64,000 nucleotides of DNA from Pseudarthrobacter sp. Fe7 (lineage in GTDB: Bacteria > Actinomycetota > Actinomycetes > Actinomycetales > Micrococcaceae), in the NCBI GenBank assembly GCA_024372495.1, contig CP099977.1:2976001-3040000 (forward strand), written 5' to 3'. Below the pieces are notes generated by a model. The model did not search any database, was not told where the DNA came from, and worked only from the letters and a program-made list of their open reading frames with translations. The translations under genes and the position numbers were made by a program. Shown in pieces: positions 8,485-17,455 of this stretch (within the stretch, counting starts at the first letter, position 1; the number at the start of each line of letters is the position of its first letter).

Positions 8485-10111
8485 CTACTTCACGTAGGCG
8501 GCCGGGACCTCGTAGTTCGCGGCCAGCGGAAGGAGCTTCGGGGCAGGGTGGGGGCCCTTGGAAAGCCAATCGTTGCTGATCTCGGTGGCTTTAGCGGCGT
8601 GGAGGACGAGCTGTGCGGCGAGGGCTGAACCCGTGATTTTGGCGTAGGCTAAGGCGGTCTCACCGGCTGCCTCGGTGTGTTCGAGGAGCGGGAGCAGGTG
8701 TGCTGAAGTGACGTTGCTGAGTTCCCCGACCCGTTTGCCGTCGAGTCGTACCTCGACGAACGGGCGCTGCGTGCCGTTCTTCAACGTGTTGATCTCTTTG
8801 TGCAGGCTGACCAGCAGCAGGCCTCGACCGTCAGCTGGGACGTGGCTGGACAGTATGTCGAAGTGGTTCTCTTCCTTCAGGACCTGAATTCCTGATCCCC
8901 ACGGCAAGAGCGTGCTCGGGCCCGTGGGGGCCGCGTTGAGTGGAGTGATCAGTTCCGGTTCTGGCAGCGCAACGGTGACGCGTGCACGAAGCTGGGCGCC
9001 GTCGTCGTAGCCCCAAATACGAGCGGTGGTTGCAGGGAGGAGTCCGCTGGCGATGATTCTCCTGATTGGTTGTTTATAGCGAAGCGCGTCCTCACGACTG
9101 AGATAACCAAGCACACGGCCGCTGCACCGAACACTGATGGCATTAGCGTCGTGCGGGTTGTCCGGCTCGGCAACCAACTCCACCCCAACACCTTCAACTT
9201 CACCGTCGGACCCTCGAATGGATATCGCTCCATTGGCGAGAAGCGCCGCCTTGATTGCCTTGCCGTAGGCGTGCTCACCAACGACTTCCACGTTCGGCCA
9301 TTCCGTGCGACCAAGCGAGACAAGATAACTCCCCTTGGTAGAGGAGGAAGGCTGATTGACCGCTGCAATTGGTTCCACTGGCACCGCGTATGACGAATCC
9401 TGCTGGGGCGAAGCGTCAGCAGCCAATCTTTCGATACCGTCACCAGAGACCTTGACGGTCTCCTTCAGATTGCCTGACCAGGTAGCGTCCTCCCAAGCCT
9501 GGCGGTCACGACGGCGCTTTCGCAGCACGAAAGTTAGCCCGACAATGCCCGCTGCCAGCGCAAACCCTGCAGGCGAAGAGACTGTGACAATAAGCAGAAG
9601 CAAGCCGAGCATCGTCCACTGGGCAACTGTCCCGGCCTTCTCAAGCTGTGGCACGCCGCGGCCGCCCGCGTTCAGCCTCGCCGGGCTTTCACCGATAAAG
9701 GTAAGGACGTTCGCTGCCTGCCCCTGGGTCAGGTGCATGAGGCTGGGGCGCGTTCCGGTTGCGTGGGCTACGACTGCACGCACGAAGTTCCGTTGGAACT
9801 TCGATGCTGCCGGCGTTCCATCCGGCGCCAGGAGCTGCCGCCACGTTTCGTCGCTGACGATTCGACGATCGATGCGGCCACGCGAAGGATTAGATCGCCC
9901 AACGCCAGCGTTCCGTGTGGAACGGCGGGTGGAGCCTGCTGGTCGAATAGGAGATCCCAGTCTTGGGGACCCTCACCGTAGTTGTAGTGCGACCCGTTGC
10001 CGACTTCGTCACCCGCAAGGGGCCCGCTCCAACGCTTGCGCTCAATCCGCGCTTCGATGCGGTGATCCGCACCGGCCCAAAACTCTTTGACTTGCGGTAA
10101 CGAAACCCCAA
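8485..10111 (-). CDS. DUF4236-HIRAN membrane protein, frameshifted
   Basis: One gene in two frames. The N-terminal part, from a TTG start, begins GFRYRKSKSF and continues KRGLSASVGAGPLRVT and GRTTTTVRVPKTGISYS, which is a DUF4236 domain. Removing one base from AGCCT at 9933-9937 joins it to the long downstream frame. There, two membrane helices (about residues 56-87 counted from the GTG at 9783) are followed by a HIRAN domain (about 165-245): EVVGEHAYGKA, VELVAEPDNPHDANAISV, GRVLGYLSREDA. HIRAN domains usually bind DNA ends or stalled forks and sit in helicases or nucleases. A membrane-tethered form without a catalytic domain is unusual. The C-terminal 190 residues are unassigned, with a possible second weaker repeat of the fold. 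If the frameshift is real, the HIRAN part starts at 9783. Confidence 0.6.
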
Positions 10112-10567
10112 ACCCGTACCCCCAATAAATATGGCATACGAGAAGCCAGTTCTCCTCGTAAGAGAGATTGTATGCACCAGTAATCCCTGCAGGAACAAAC
10201 GGCCACCAAGTGAAATTTCAACGCCGCTGCAAAGCAGCCTAGGCGCCCTCAATAACCGCCGAAGTCATGCGGTCCCATTCTTCAAAACCCATGGAAAAGC
10301 AAAAACTCATCGCTGCTTGTCATTCTGATATGTCCCATGATCGCTGGGCGGGCCCTCCGCGCAACCAGGGCGCTACCGCGCCGGCACCGAAGCCGAAAAC
10401 TTCCCAGGCCGGAGCCCGATGGCTCCGAGACGAAGTTTTCGTCCCCGGCGCCGGTCCCCCAAGTTGCACTCCGGCCCCTCAACCCAGCGGATGGTCCCCT
10501 ACCAGAACGACGCACACGATCAATAACCGCAGAAACAGTCAGTACCAGGGTGAAAGAAGCAGGGATC
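10112..10567. other. Divergent intergenic region
   Basis: Separates the minus-strand DUF4236-HIRAN gene from the plus-strand DUF4192 gene and should hold both promoters. Its main visible element is the large hairpin at 10378-10451. Confidence 0.5.
10378..10451. repeat. Large nested hairpin
   Basis: Three co-axial stems: GCGCCGG/CCGGCGC outside, CGAAAACTTC/GAAGTTTTCG in the middle (10394-10403 and 10432-10441), and CGGAGCC/GGCTCCG with a CGAT loop inside. It lies 117 bases before the DUF4192 start, so it could be an RNA element, a terminator or an extended operator. Confidence 0.5.
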
Positions 10568-11601
10568 ATGGAAAAACTGACCATCAAAACACCGTCAGAC
10601 GTCCTTAGCTTCATCGGCCACACCCTGGGCTTCTGGCCCCAGGAAAGCCTGGTGTGCATCACGATGAAAGACAACAGCATCGGAGCCACTCTCCGCATTG
10701 ACCTGCCCCGTCAGACAGGGCAGGAACTCGCCTACGCCCGAACCGTCGCCCACTACCTCACCAGCGACACCACCGCCACATCCATCCTCTTCGCCATCTA
10801 CACCAGCGAAACCGCCCGGCCCGGACAGGCCAGCCCTCACGCCGGCACCATCGCGGCCCTCACCGGGGTCCTCGCCGAACAGGGAATCACCATCCGCGAC
10901 GGCCTCTTCGTCGGCAACGAAACCTTTTCCCCTACGACGGCGAACCAGGCACCAGCCTCGCCCTTCCCGTCAGCTCCACAGAAACCAGCGCGATCAACGC
11001 CGAATTCATCTACCGCGGCAGCTTCGTCGAACCCACCGACCAAATCACCCTTCCCCCTGCCGGCCAGGAGGCAGCGAAAGCGGCCGCCTTCGAAGACCAC
11101 ATGCATTCCATCGGGTCTCAAACCACCGAGACTGCCATCCTGCAGGGGCGGAAACTCTGGGGCAATATGCTCGGCTCCACGGACTTCCCCAGCGACGACG
11201 ACTGCCACGCCCTCGTCGCGAACCTGCAATTCCCCGCCATCCGCGACAGACTCATCGCCGACATCCCAGGGATGGACGAACCCATGCAGCAGATCCTGTT
11301 CGCCCAAACTAAAGAACCTCCAAAATGGTCACGCATAGAGTGGGCACAACAACTCCTCCTGCACGCCTACACCCGCACCTCACCCGAACACGCAGCACCA
11401 GTCCTCACCGCCATCGGCTATATCAACTGGTGGGAAGGCAGAGGCAGCAAAGCACACCAATTCCTCCAACTCGCCCTCGACACAGACCCCGCATACCGCC
11501 TCGCCCGACTGAGTGACCAGATGGTCGGCTCCGGCATCGTCGCAGGATGGAACATGAACAAGAGCACGGCTTACAAAGCTCTACCGTTCGACATGCCGTA
11601 A
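10568..11601 (+). CDS. DUF4192 protein, frameshifted
   Basis: The start MEKLTIKTPSDVLSFIGHTL follows AGGG by six bases. Residues 6-60 (DVLSFIGHTLGFWPQESLV, GATLRIDLP) are the hallmark N-terminus of DUF4192 proteins, a common actinobacterial family of unknown function. The frame shifts in the run TTTTCCCC near 10930: the first frame ends GLFVGNETF, the second picks up PYDGEPGTSLALP and continues through LWGNMLGS, PKWSRIEWAQQLLLHAY and AIGYINWWEGRGSKA to the stop. Corrected length is about 344 residues. The C-terminal half is helical and resembles TPR-like packing, as is typical of the family. Confidence 0.65.
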
Positions 11602-11781
11602 TTCTTGTCCCCGCAAAACGAAGGCAACGTGCTCCCTGTCAACTAGTGACAGTGGATCTTCCCTACCGGTGGGTTCGACAGCCAGCGACGGCTCTGACTT
11701 CCAGCTACCGAGCAGATGAGGTTGACGGAATCGCCATTATCGGCACTTAAGGGAGCGGGCGCTGGGGGCGTCTTTCCTGCC

Positions 11782-12117
11782 TTAATTCGTGGCGTTCTTC
11801 GGTCCACTCAGAACGCTAAACTGCGGCAATCGATCTCTCCCGCTTGATGGCTGCCGCTTTGACATGACGTTGTTTGAGTCCGACGATGGTTTGCAGGCAG
11901 CGGCCGGCCCACATGCTTTCGGATAGTGGATGCGGTGGCGCAGGAGGGCGGCGTTCACGTGCTGGCGGGCGTGTGCGAGATCCTTGGCCGGAACGGAGCG
12001 CAGCCGGAATAAGTCCCGCAGGGACTCTTCGTCAGGGTCCCGTATACGGACCTGGGTGGCCGAGCCGGCGGCGGGCATTTCGGCGAGCATCTGGCGTTCC
12101 GCCTGATTGGTTTTCAC
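11782..12117 (-). pseudogene. IS110-like transposase fragment
   Basis: The 111-residue frame resembles the N-terminal middle part of IS110-family (DEDD) transposases: KTNQAERQMLAEM, VRIRDPDEESLRDLFRLR, DLAHARQHVNAALLRHRIHYP. After HYP the frame is disturbed; another frame reads MWAGRCLQTIVGLKQRHVKAAAIKRE. The N-terminal DEDD catalytic part and the C-terminal transposase_20 part are missing. It is therefore a dead remnant of an insertion sequence. Confidence 0.5.
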
Positions 12118-12429
12118 CCGGTCCCCGGGGCCCGCGGCAGCTCCGAAGACGCCGCTACCACGCAGTTAATCCCCGCAACCCGCAGGTGAGAGTCAGGTTG
12201 TCCCACGCCAATCCTCTCGAAACGGCCGCCCGGCTTCACCGAGACCCCGGGTTCGGATGTCGGTCGAGCAGAAACAGTCCCCGGCTATCCCAGCGGCGGG
12301 AACCGGAGGCGGGAGCGGTCGAAGCACGACTTTCCGAGGACGTCGATGAGACGACCCGTCGGCCCCGGTGCTGCGCACCGGGAGACGGATGTGGGTCGCA
12401 GCGGTCTGGTGCTGCCATCATATTGGGTT

Positions 12430-12442
12430 TAGTATTACTTAC
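12430..12442 (+). promoter_or_regulatory. Candidate -10/operator before TetR gene
   Basis: TAGTAT (12430-12435) fits an actinobacterial TANNNT -10 element. It overlaps AGTATTACT, palindromic apart from its centre base, a form typical of TetR half-sites. A transcript starting seven bases downstream would begin at the ATG at 12443, giving a leaderless alternative start. Confidence 0.4.
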
Positions 12443-12475
12443 ATGAAAGTCGGGGCTTCCGGCCGGAGCTATGTG

Positions 12476-13045
12476 ATGACGAAACGGGCCCAGTCTGCAG
12501 CGGCCACCGCGGAGCGCATCCTTGACGCGGCGGCGGGTGAGTTCGAAGCGGGCGCCTCCATTGCGGGCATCACCCTTGAGGCCGTCGCTGCCCGCGCCGG
12601 TGTCAGTGTCCAGACAGTGCTGCGGCGCTTCGGGGATAAGGACAAGCTCTTCTCCGCGACAGCCGAGCGCCAAGCGGCCAGAGTCGCGACCGAACGGGAT
12701 GCGGCCACACCGGGTGACCTCGCGGGCGCTGTCGCCAACCTCGCCGACCACTACGAACGCGACGGACACCTCGCCCTGCGCCTGCTCGCGGAAGAGGCAT
12801 CATCGCCGTTCATGGCTGCTGTCACGGCCGCTGGCCGTGCGTACCACCGGTCCTGGTGCGGACAGGTGTTCGGGCCATTCCTTGACGGGCTCCACGACGA
12901 CGAGCGTGACCGCCGCATGGCCCAGTTCGTCGCAGTGTGCGACGTCTACGTCTGGAAGCTCCTCCGGGTCGACGCCGGGCTGGGCAGCGAGGCGTACATC
13001 CAAGCAATCCTCGAGCTCCTCGAACCCCTCACCTGGAGGACATGA
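12476..13045 (+). CDS. TetR-family regulator
   Basis: A 189-residue repressor. The N-terminal HTH is clear: AERILDAAAGEFE, then LEAVAARAGVSVQTVLRRFGDKDKL at about residues 30-58. The C-terminal ligand-binding part is all-helical with no recognisable ligand. I start at the ATG with GGAG seven bases upstream; an in-frame ATG 33 bases earlier could be a leaderless start. Its stop overlaps the start of the glycosyltransferase (ATGATG), so the two are translationally coupled and the regulator probably controls that enzyme. Confidence 0.8.
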   Translation: MTKRAQSAAATAERILDAAAGEFEAGASIAGITLEAVAARAGVSVQTVLRRFGDKDKLFSATAERQAARVATERDAATPGDLAGAVANLADHYERDGHLALRLLAEEASSPFMAAVTAAGRAYHRSWCGQVFGPFLDGLHDDERDRRMAQFVAVCDVYVWKLLRVDAGLGSEAYIQAILELLEPLTWRT

Positions 13046-14319
13046 TGTCCCGCATCCTCGCCTACACATCCCCCGCCATCGGCCACCTCTTCCCCATGAC
13101 CCCTCTACTCCTCGAGCTCGCCCGACGCGGACACCAAGTGGAGGTGCGCACCCTGCCCGACCAGATCGAGCCCCTGCATGGTCTCGGACTCGAAGCGGAG
13201 GCAATCGATGAACGGATCGCCACGATCGAGCACCGCGACTTCGGTGCCAAGAACACACTCGAGGCCCTCTCAGCCTCCGTGGACGTGTTCGTCCGACGAG
13301 CGGCGATCGACGCCGGGGACATCGCCGCCGCGATCGCCACAACGTCCCCTGACGCTGTGATCGTCGACTTCAACTCCTGGGGAGCCCGCGCGGCCGCCCA
13401 GGCATGGGGCGGCCCCTGGGCCGCGTTCTGCCCCTACACCCCGCCGGTCACCTCACGGGGCGCGCCTCCATTCGGCCCCGGACTCCCACCCCTCGCCGGC
13501 CCCCTGGGACGGCTCCGCGACGGCCTGCTGCGGCCCCTGGTCATGGGCCAGCTCGAAAAGAGGTTCCTCCCGGGCATCAACGGGATCCTCACCGCCAACG
13601 GCGTCCCAGCGGTCACGAGCGCCGACGGGTTCTTCCGCTCGGCACCCTTGACCCTGGTAGCGACCTCAGAACCCTTCGAGTACCCGCACCCCGACTGGAC
13701 GCCCGACATCCGCCTCATCGGCGCCCTCCCATGGGAACCCCCGGCCGAAGTACCTCCATGGGTCCGGGAACCGGGTGACCCGTTCATCCTCGTCACCACA
13801 TCCTCCGAGTACCAGGCCGATGAAGCCCTGGCCCGCGCCGCCGTCAAAGGGCTGGGCAGCGAGCCCTACCGGGTTGTCATAACGATGCCCGCCGGTGTCG
13901 CAGACCTCGGGCCCCTGCCGGCCAACGTGCGGGTCGAACGGTTCGTCCCGCATGCACCGGTCCTCGAACGCGCGACCGTAGCCGTGACCCACGGCGGGAT
14001 GGGCGCCACCCAGAAGGCGCTCAGCGCCGGGATCCCCTGCGTCGTCGTACCATTCGGACGGGACCAGCTCGAGGTCGCCGCCCGGGTGAAACACGCGCAC
14101 GCGGGCGTTCGCGTACCCCAGGCAAAGCTGACCCCCGAACGGCTGCGCGACGCCGTCCACCACGCGGCAACCATGTCCGACAGTGCCCGCCGCATAGCCG
14201 CCGGCTACCGCGCCGCAGGCGGCGCAGCCGCCGGCGCAACCGCAATCGAGGAACTCATCACACAAAAACCACACAACCCAGAACCGGAAGGCACCCGCCG
14301 AGGCCATGAGCAGCCTTAA
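13042..14319 (+). CDS. GT1-family glycosyltransferase
   Basis: A 425-residue cytoplasmic enzyme of the UDP-glycosyltransferase/macrolide-glycosyltransferase type, which moves a sugar from a nucleotide sugar to a small acceptor. The N-terminal Rossmann half starts RILAYTSPAIGHLFPMTPLL, with the acceptor-side GH motif at about residues 14-15. The C-terminal donor-binding signature VTHGGMGATQKALSAGIPCV, followed by PFGRDQLEVAARV, begins near residue 314. GGAGGA precedes the ATG. Coupling to a TetR gene suggests induction by a toxic small molecule that is then glycosylated, but the acceptor cannot be read. Confidence 0.8.
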   Translation: MMSRILAYTSPAIGHLFPMTPLLLELARRGHQVEVRTLPDQIEPLHGLGLEAEAIDERIATIEHRDFGAKNTLEALSASVDVFVRRAAIDAGDIAAAIATTSPDAVIVDFNSWGARAAAQAWGGPWAAFCPYTPPVTSRGAPPFGPGLPPLAGPLGRLRDGLLRPLVMGQLEKRFLPGINGILTANGVPAVTSADGFFRSAPLTLVATSEPFEYPHPDWTPDIRLIGALPWEPPAEVPPWVREPGDPFILVTTSSEYQADEALARAAVKGLGSEPYRVVITMPAGVADLGPLPANVRVERFVPHAPVLERATVAVTHGGMGATQKALSAGIPCVVVPFGRDQLEVAARVKHAHAGVRVPQAKLTPERLRDAVHHAATMSDSARRIAAGYRAAGGAAAGATAIEELITQKPHNPEPEGTRRGHEQP

Positions 14320-14750
14320 CTGGTGACTCCCGTACAAACTGCACTGAATTTCTTAGACATGGTCTTCTGAACCCCGCCACCCGTAACCGTAAAGGCCGCG
14401 CAGCCACATCTTGGGAACAATCCCCTGGCCTGCGCCGACCTGGATGATCATGACCAGCCGTGCATCCGCTGTGCCGCAGTGTTCTCCTTCATCGGCGTCC
14501 GCTGGTTCCGCTGGAACTCGCGGTAATCCCACACGAACTCCGGCCCTGGGGACTTGTGCCTTGTGCACCGGTCCACTGCGGACAGCTGGCGTGCCCAGGT
14601 CGAAAGAGATCACCCGGCCAAGCCTGTGACTGCCGCAAATGCTTGCTGAAAACGTGACCCAGCCCGAAGCCGACGCACTCTCATCACTCAACGGTTTCAA
14701 GGCGCAGAGGTCCCGAGCAAGTGAACGGGTCCGCGGAAGAGATCCGCGGA
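14320..14750. other. Rearranged region
   Basis: No complete gene. On the plus strand a short frame at 14479-14526 reads VFSFIGVRWFRWNSR then stop, typical of the C-terminus of ABC-2 type permeases. It is in the opposite orientation to the rest of that gene at 14751-15006. Confidence 0.4.
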
Positions 14751-15006
14751 AGAACGAAAGTTCGCAAGGACCAAGGCCAGGAGTGCGTTGGTGTCCTGAC
14801 CGCTCCACGAGGCAGTGTTCAATATCGGCGAAAAGTGTCATGAGCGCACCGACGGGTGACCAGGCTGCGATTGATTTCATCGTGTCCCCGAGGATCCCGG
14901 CGCCGCCCAGGAGGCCGAGGAGGAGCAGGAGGATCATAAGGACGCGGCTGATCGCGTTGATGGCGCTGGTGGATTGAACCAGCCCCAACTGAAGGGAACC
15001 GGAGAT
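14751..15006 (-). pseudogene. ABC-2 type permease remnant
   Basis: The minus strand reads ISGSLQLGLVQSTSAINAIS, a hydrophobic helix RVLMILLLLLGLLGGAGILG, then DTMKSIAAWSPVGALMTLFA. After a one-base shift near 14815 it continues TASWSGQDTNALLALVLA. This is the penultimate part of an ABC-2 permease (drug or polymer exporter). The N-terminal helices are missing and the last 15 residues lie inverted at 14479-14526. It abuts the stop of the 77-residue orphan copy B. Confidence 0.5.
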
Positions 15007-15007
15007 A

Positions 15008-15241
15008 CTACTCAGGCCACTCTCCCGGGGCGGTCCACCCATGGGCGCGGGTGTAGGTTGCCAAGACCGATCCGTTGCCATAACTGGGAGTCGGGTCAGG
15101 GGAATACAGCAACGCCGCAGTGAGGCATTCCAAGCCCCGCACCGCTTCTGTCGCTCTGGACAGGAGGGTACTGACATCCAGTCCTTCCATCGTGACGCGT
15201 CCGACACTGGCGGCGGTCACGTATTCCAGGAAGTAAGGCAT
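15008..15241 (-). CDS. 77-residue orphan protein, copy B
   Basis: Paralogue of the gene at 1171-1404, same length, in the opposite orientation. It begins MPYFLEYVTA and keeps SVGRV, MEGLD, LLSRA, LLYSPDP, LA.YT and the C-terminal GW...PE. Differences are spread along the protein, so this is an old duplication under selection rather than an assembly repeat. No recognised domain. The upstream 95 bases are conserved too. Confidence 0.65.
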   Translation of the reverse strand: MPYFLEYVTAASVGRVTMEGLDVSTLLSRATEAVRGLECLTAALLYSPDPTPSYGNGSVLATYTRAHGWTAPGEWPE

Positions 15242-15336
15242 AACGAAAGCTTCGCAGGGACGACACGGAGCCGGATAAGGCCGAAATACCCGACCGGGAT
15301 GTCCAAAACTGGTCGGTAAGAGGAACCTCCACCGCC
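15242..15336 (-). promoter_or_regulatory. Upstream block conserved with 1075-1170
   Basis: The reverse strand closely matches the block before copy A, including GGCGGTGGAGGTTCCT and CCGGCTCCGTGTCG. A one-base length difference near the ATG argues against translation across it. Confidence 0.5.
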
Positions 15337-15462
15337 GCCTTGGGTGCGTTCGACCATCCGCATTGAGGGTGCCAAGGTGCGTTCATCCACGGGTGCGTCA
15401 AGGCGACAACCTACACGTCGGAGCGTCCCCAACCACACGGGCAACGTCGCCAACTGCGGGCT

Positions 15463-16050
15463 TCACGTCGGGATCAGGCACCGGCTCCGCAACGCAGTCG
15501 GCTCTGCGATTGCTTGCAGGCCCACTGCCCGGCTTAGGGCCCTCGAGTGGGTGTTAGCGCTGGTGCGGGGCCCGTCAGTTACCTCATGGGGGCGACTTGG
15601 AGCCTGCGTATTTCCGACGAACGGTGGGATGAAGCCCGGCAGCGTCAGGTAGCGGCCGATGGTGCCGGTGTAGTGGCCGTTGGGGTCGGGAACGGTGATG
15701 GTGGTCGGGAGCCTCCCAACCCGTTAAGGGCAACTCCTGTGAGGGTCAGGGTCCCTCCGGTGTCTGTCCAGGTCACGTCACCGGAGCCAGGGTAGCCCCC
15801 TTGTCCTGCGTGGCCGCAGTCTGATCCCTTGTAGTCGCCCGTGCCGCTTTGGTCCAGTTCGATCCAGAGCCACACGCCGCCACCGTCATGGCCGCTGATA
15901 TTGGCGGACAGCTCGATCTGGTACACGGCAGTCTTCCCTTATGCGGATGCCGGAGCCTGCGACGCCCAGTCCCCCACCAACCATTGCGGCGGATGCGGCC
16001 ACCACGAAGGCAGCCTTGCCGCTGGTCCTGATTTTTTCGAATGCTTTCAT
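15463..16050 (-). CDS. Secreted Gly-rich beta protein, two frameshifts
   Basis: An exported protein readable only across three frames. MKAFEKIRTSGKAAFVV followed by a Gly/Ala hydrophobic core is a signal peptide. One base too many in GGG near 15930 shifts into KTAVYQIELSANI, then GGGVWLWIELDQSGTGDY, DVTWTDTGGTLTLTGVALNG. One base too few near 15713 shifts into LPTTITVPDPNGHYTGTIGR, then LPGFIPPFVGN. The corrected protein is about 195 residues, of a Trp/Gly-rich beta type seen in actinobacterial secreted proteins of unknown function. The last 45 residues are less convincing, so the true stop may be earlier. Confidence 0.5.
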
Positions 16051-16318
16051 CGTCTTCTTCGTTCGACAGTTCAGATACCGTCGCAAGGCCCAGAATCACT
16101 TCCTTGTACGGGCAGCCAGAGCGCGGCCCCACAACGTGTCACTCCATGACTGTAGGGATCCGGTGCTGCGGGGGCTAGCGGGTATTAAGAGCCCCTCGTG
16201 CGGGCACCGAAGCCCCTGCCGGGTCGAGCTGACCAGCAGATATTGGCCGGCGGCTGAAACCGTCTTTTGGTGGTCGGATACCCGGCCGCCCGGTCGGCCG
16301 AAGGCGTAGATTGTTGGC

Positions 16319-16821
16319 ATGAGACACACCCCCCACGTTCCCCGCGACGTTTTGGCCGATCGACTCCTCGGTGTCGCTGAATTCACCCATGCGCACTGGT
16401 TCTTCGGCAACCTCTATGAGGTCCTCGTCAAGGTTCCCGACCGCGTGGCGGGAGCAGAGCCGAGCAGCGAGCCCCACGGTCCCCTTTCGGGGCGGGGAGC
16501 CCTGGCCGGTATTACGTGCCTCTTGCCCCGCTCAACGCACCCGCGGCCATCGGGGCGCTCATCACCGGCTGGAACCGACCCGCCACCAGGGCCTCCCTGA
16601 TCGTGGCCGCCGCCAGTTCAGCCGCGGGTGCCGCTGCTACCGCCTACGTGCTCCGGTTCCTGAACCCGAAGCTGTTCTTCAGCCCCCACCCGCTCAGCGA
16701 GGACGAGCGCAGACCCCTGCTGACCCGGTGGTACCGGGTCCACGTATTCAGGCTCACGGCCAGCGCCGTGGCCCTGACCGCCATCCACCACGCCCGCACA
16801 ATCCGGCTCAGGAGCCGCTAA
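16319..16821 (+). CDS. Small integral membrane protein, frameshifted
   Basis: First frame: DVLADRLLGVAEFTHAHWFF, GNLYEVLVKVPDRVAG. A missing C in the CCCC run near 16484 shifts to FGAGSPGRYYVPLAPLNAPA, then AIGALITGW and a helix SLIVAAASSAAGAAATAYVL, FNPKLFF-like LNPKLFFSP, and a last helix around VFRLTASAVALTAIHHA. The pattern of four amphipathic or membrane helices with an N-terminal HAHWFFGNLYE resembles DUF1772/anthrone-oxygenase-like membrane proteins. Corrected length about 167 residues. Role unknown. Confidence 0.5.
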
Positions 16822-16944
16822 ACCAAAAAAGCGATGCTGAGCCTCGGGCAATCCATGGTCCCGGCGCGTCCCAGCCGAACGGGTTTGCCTGCGGTACGTT
16901 GGACGCCATGGGCTACCTGTCCCCCGGAACTGCCGGGAATCGGC

Positions 16945-17319
16945 ATGGATGAAGTATTTTCGGTGGCCGGCGGCAAGGCAGCGCTCAGTCTCCGGCCGGA
17001 CGGGATCCTCCACCTTGTCTGGGCTCCTGGCACTTACGTGCAGGAAGAGGACGCCGTCTCAGCCGTCACGATGTTGAACAAGATCAGCCCGGACCATGAC
17101 AGGCCGCTGCTGGTCGATATGCGGAACGCCGGGAACACCTCATCGCGGGCGAGGGAGGTTTTCGCGAATCCCCACGCGGTCTCACGGGTGGCGCTGTTGG
17201 GTGAATCCCCCGTGGACCAGGTGATCGCCAGCTTCTTCACCGGCGTCCACCGGCCTCAGCGCCCCACCCGATACTTCACCTCTGAAGCCACGGCACTTAG
17301 CTGGCTGGCCGGCGGCTGA
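16945..17319 (+). CDS. STAS/SpoIIAA-like protein
   Basis: A 124-residue cytoplasmic protein starting MDEVFSVAGGKAALSL. The alternating strands and helices, with RPLLVDMRNAGNTSSRAREV at about residues 50-70 and a final strand RYFTSEATALSWL, match the SpoIIAA-like fold. Actinobacteria often use it in small anti-sigma-antagonist-like or sensor proteins. An upstream ATG in frame would add 37 non-conserved residues, so I reject it. It lies 136 bases before the histidine kinase on the same strand and may act with it. Confidence 0.6.
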   Translation: MDEVFSVAGGKAALSLRPDGILHLVWAPGTYVQEEDAVSAVTMLNKISPDHDRPLLVDMRNAGNTSSRAREVFANPHAVSRVALLGESPVDQVIASFFTGVHRPQRPTRYFTSEATALSWLAGG

Positions 17320-17455
17320 ACGGCCAGACCTCACGCAACCGGGGACTCTCGTGATCTGATCCCCCCTTGGGTCTGAACCGGCCTTGCTGTTAATTGCGTG
17401 CTGTGCGGGGTAGGTTCGACGTGAGAGGCGAGCAGGGCAAGGACAAGGGGAGGCC

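Noticed and set aside
14353-15207. 285-codon minus-strand frame as one gene
   Set aside because: Only residues about 68-130 look like protein (ABC-2 permease); the start overlaps orphan copy B in another frame and the end is shadow sequence.
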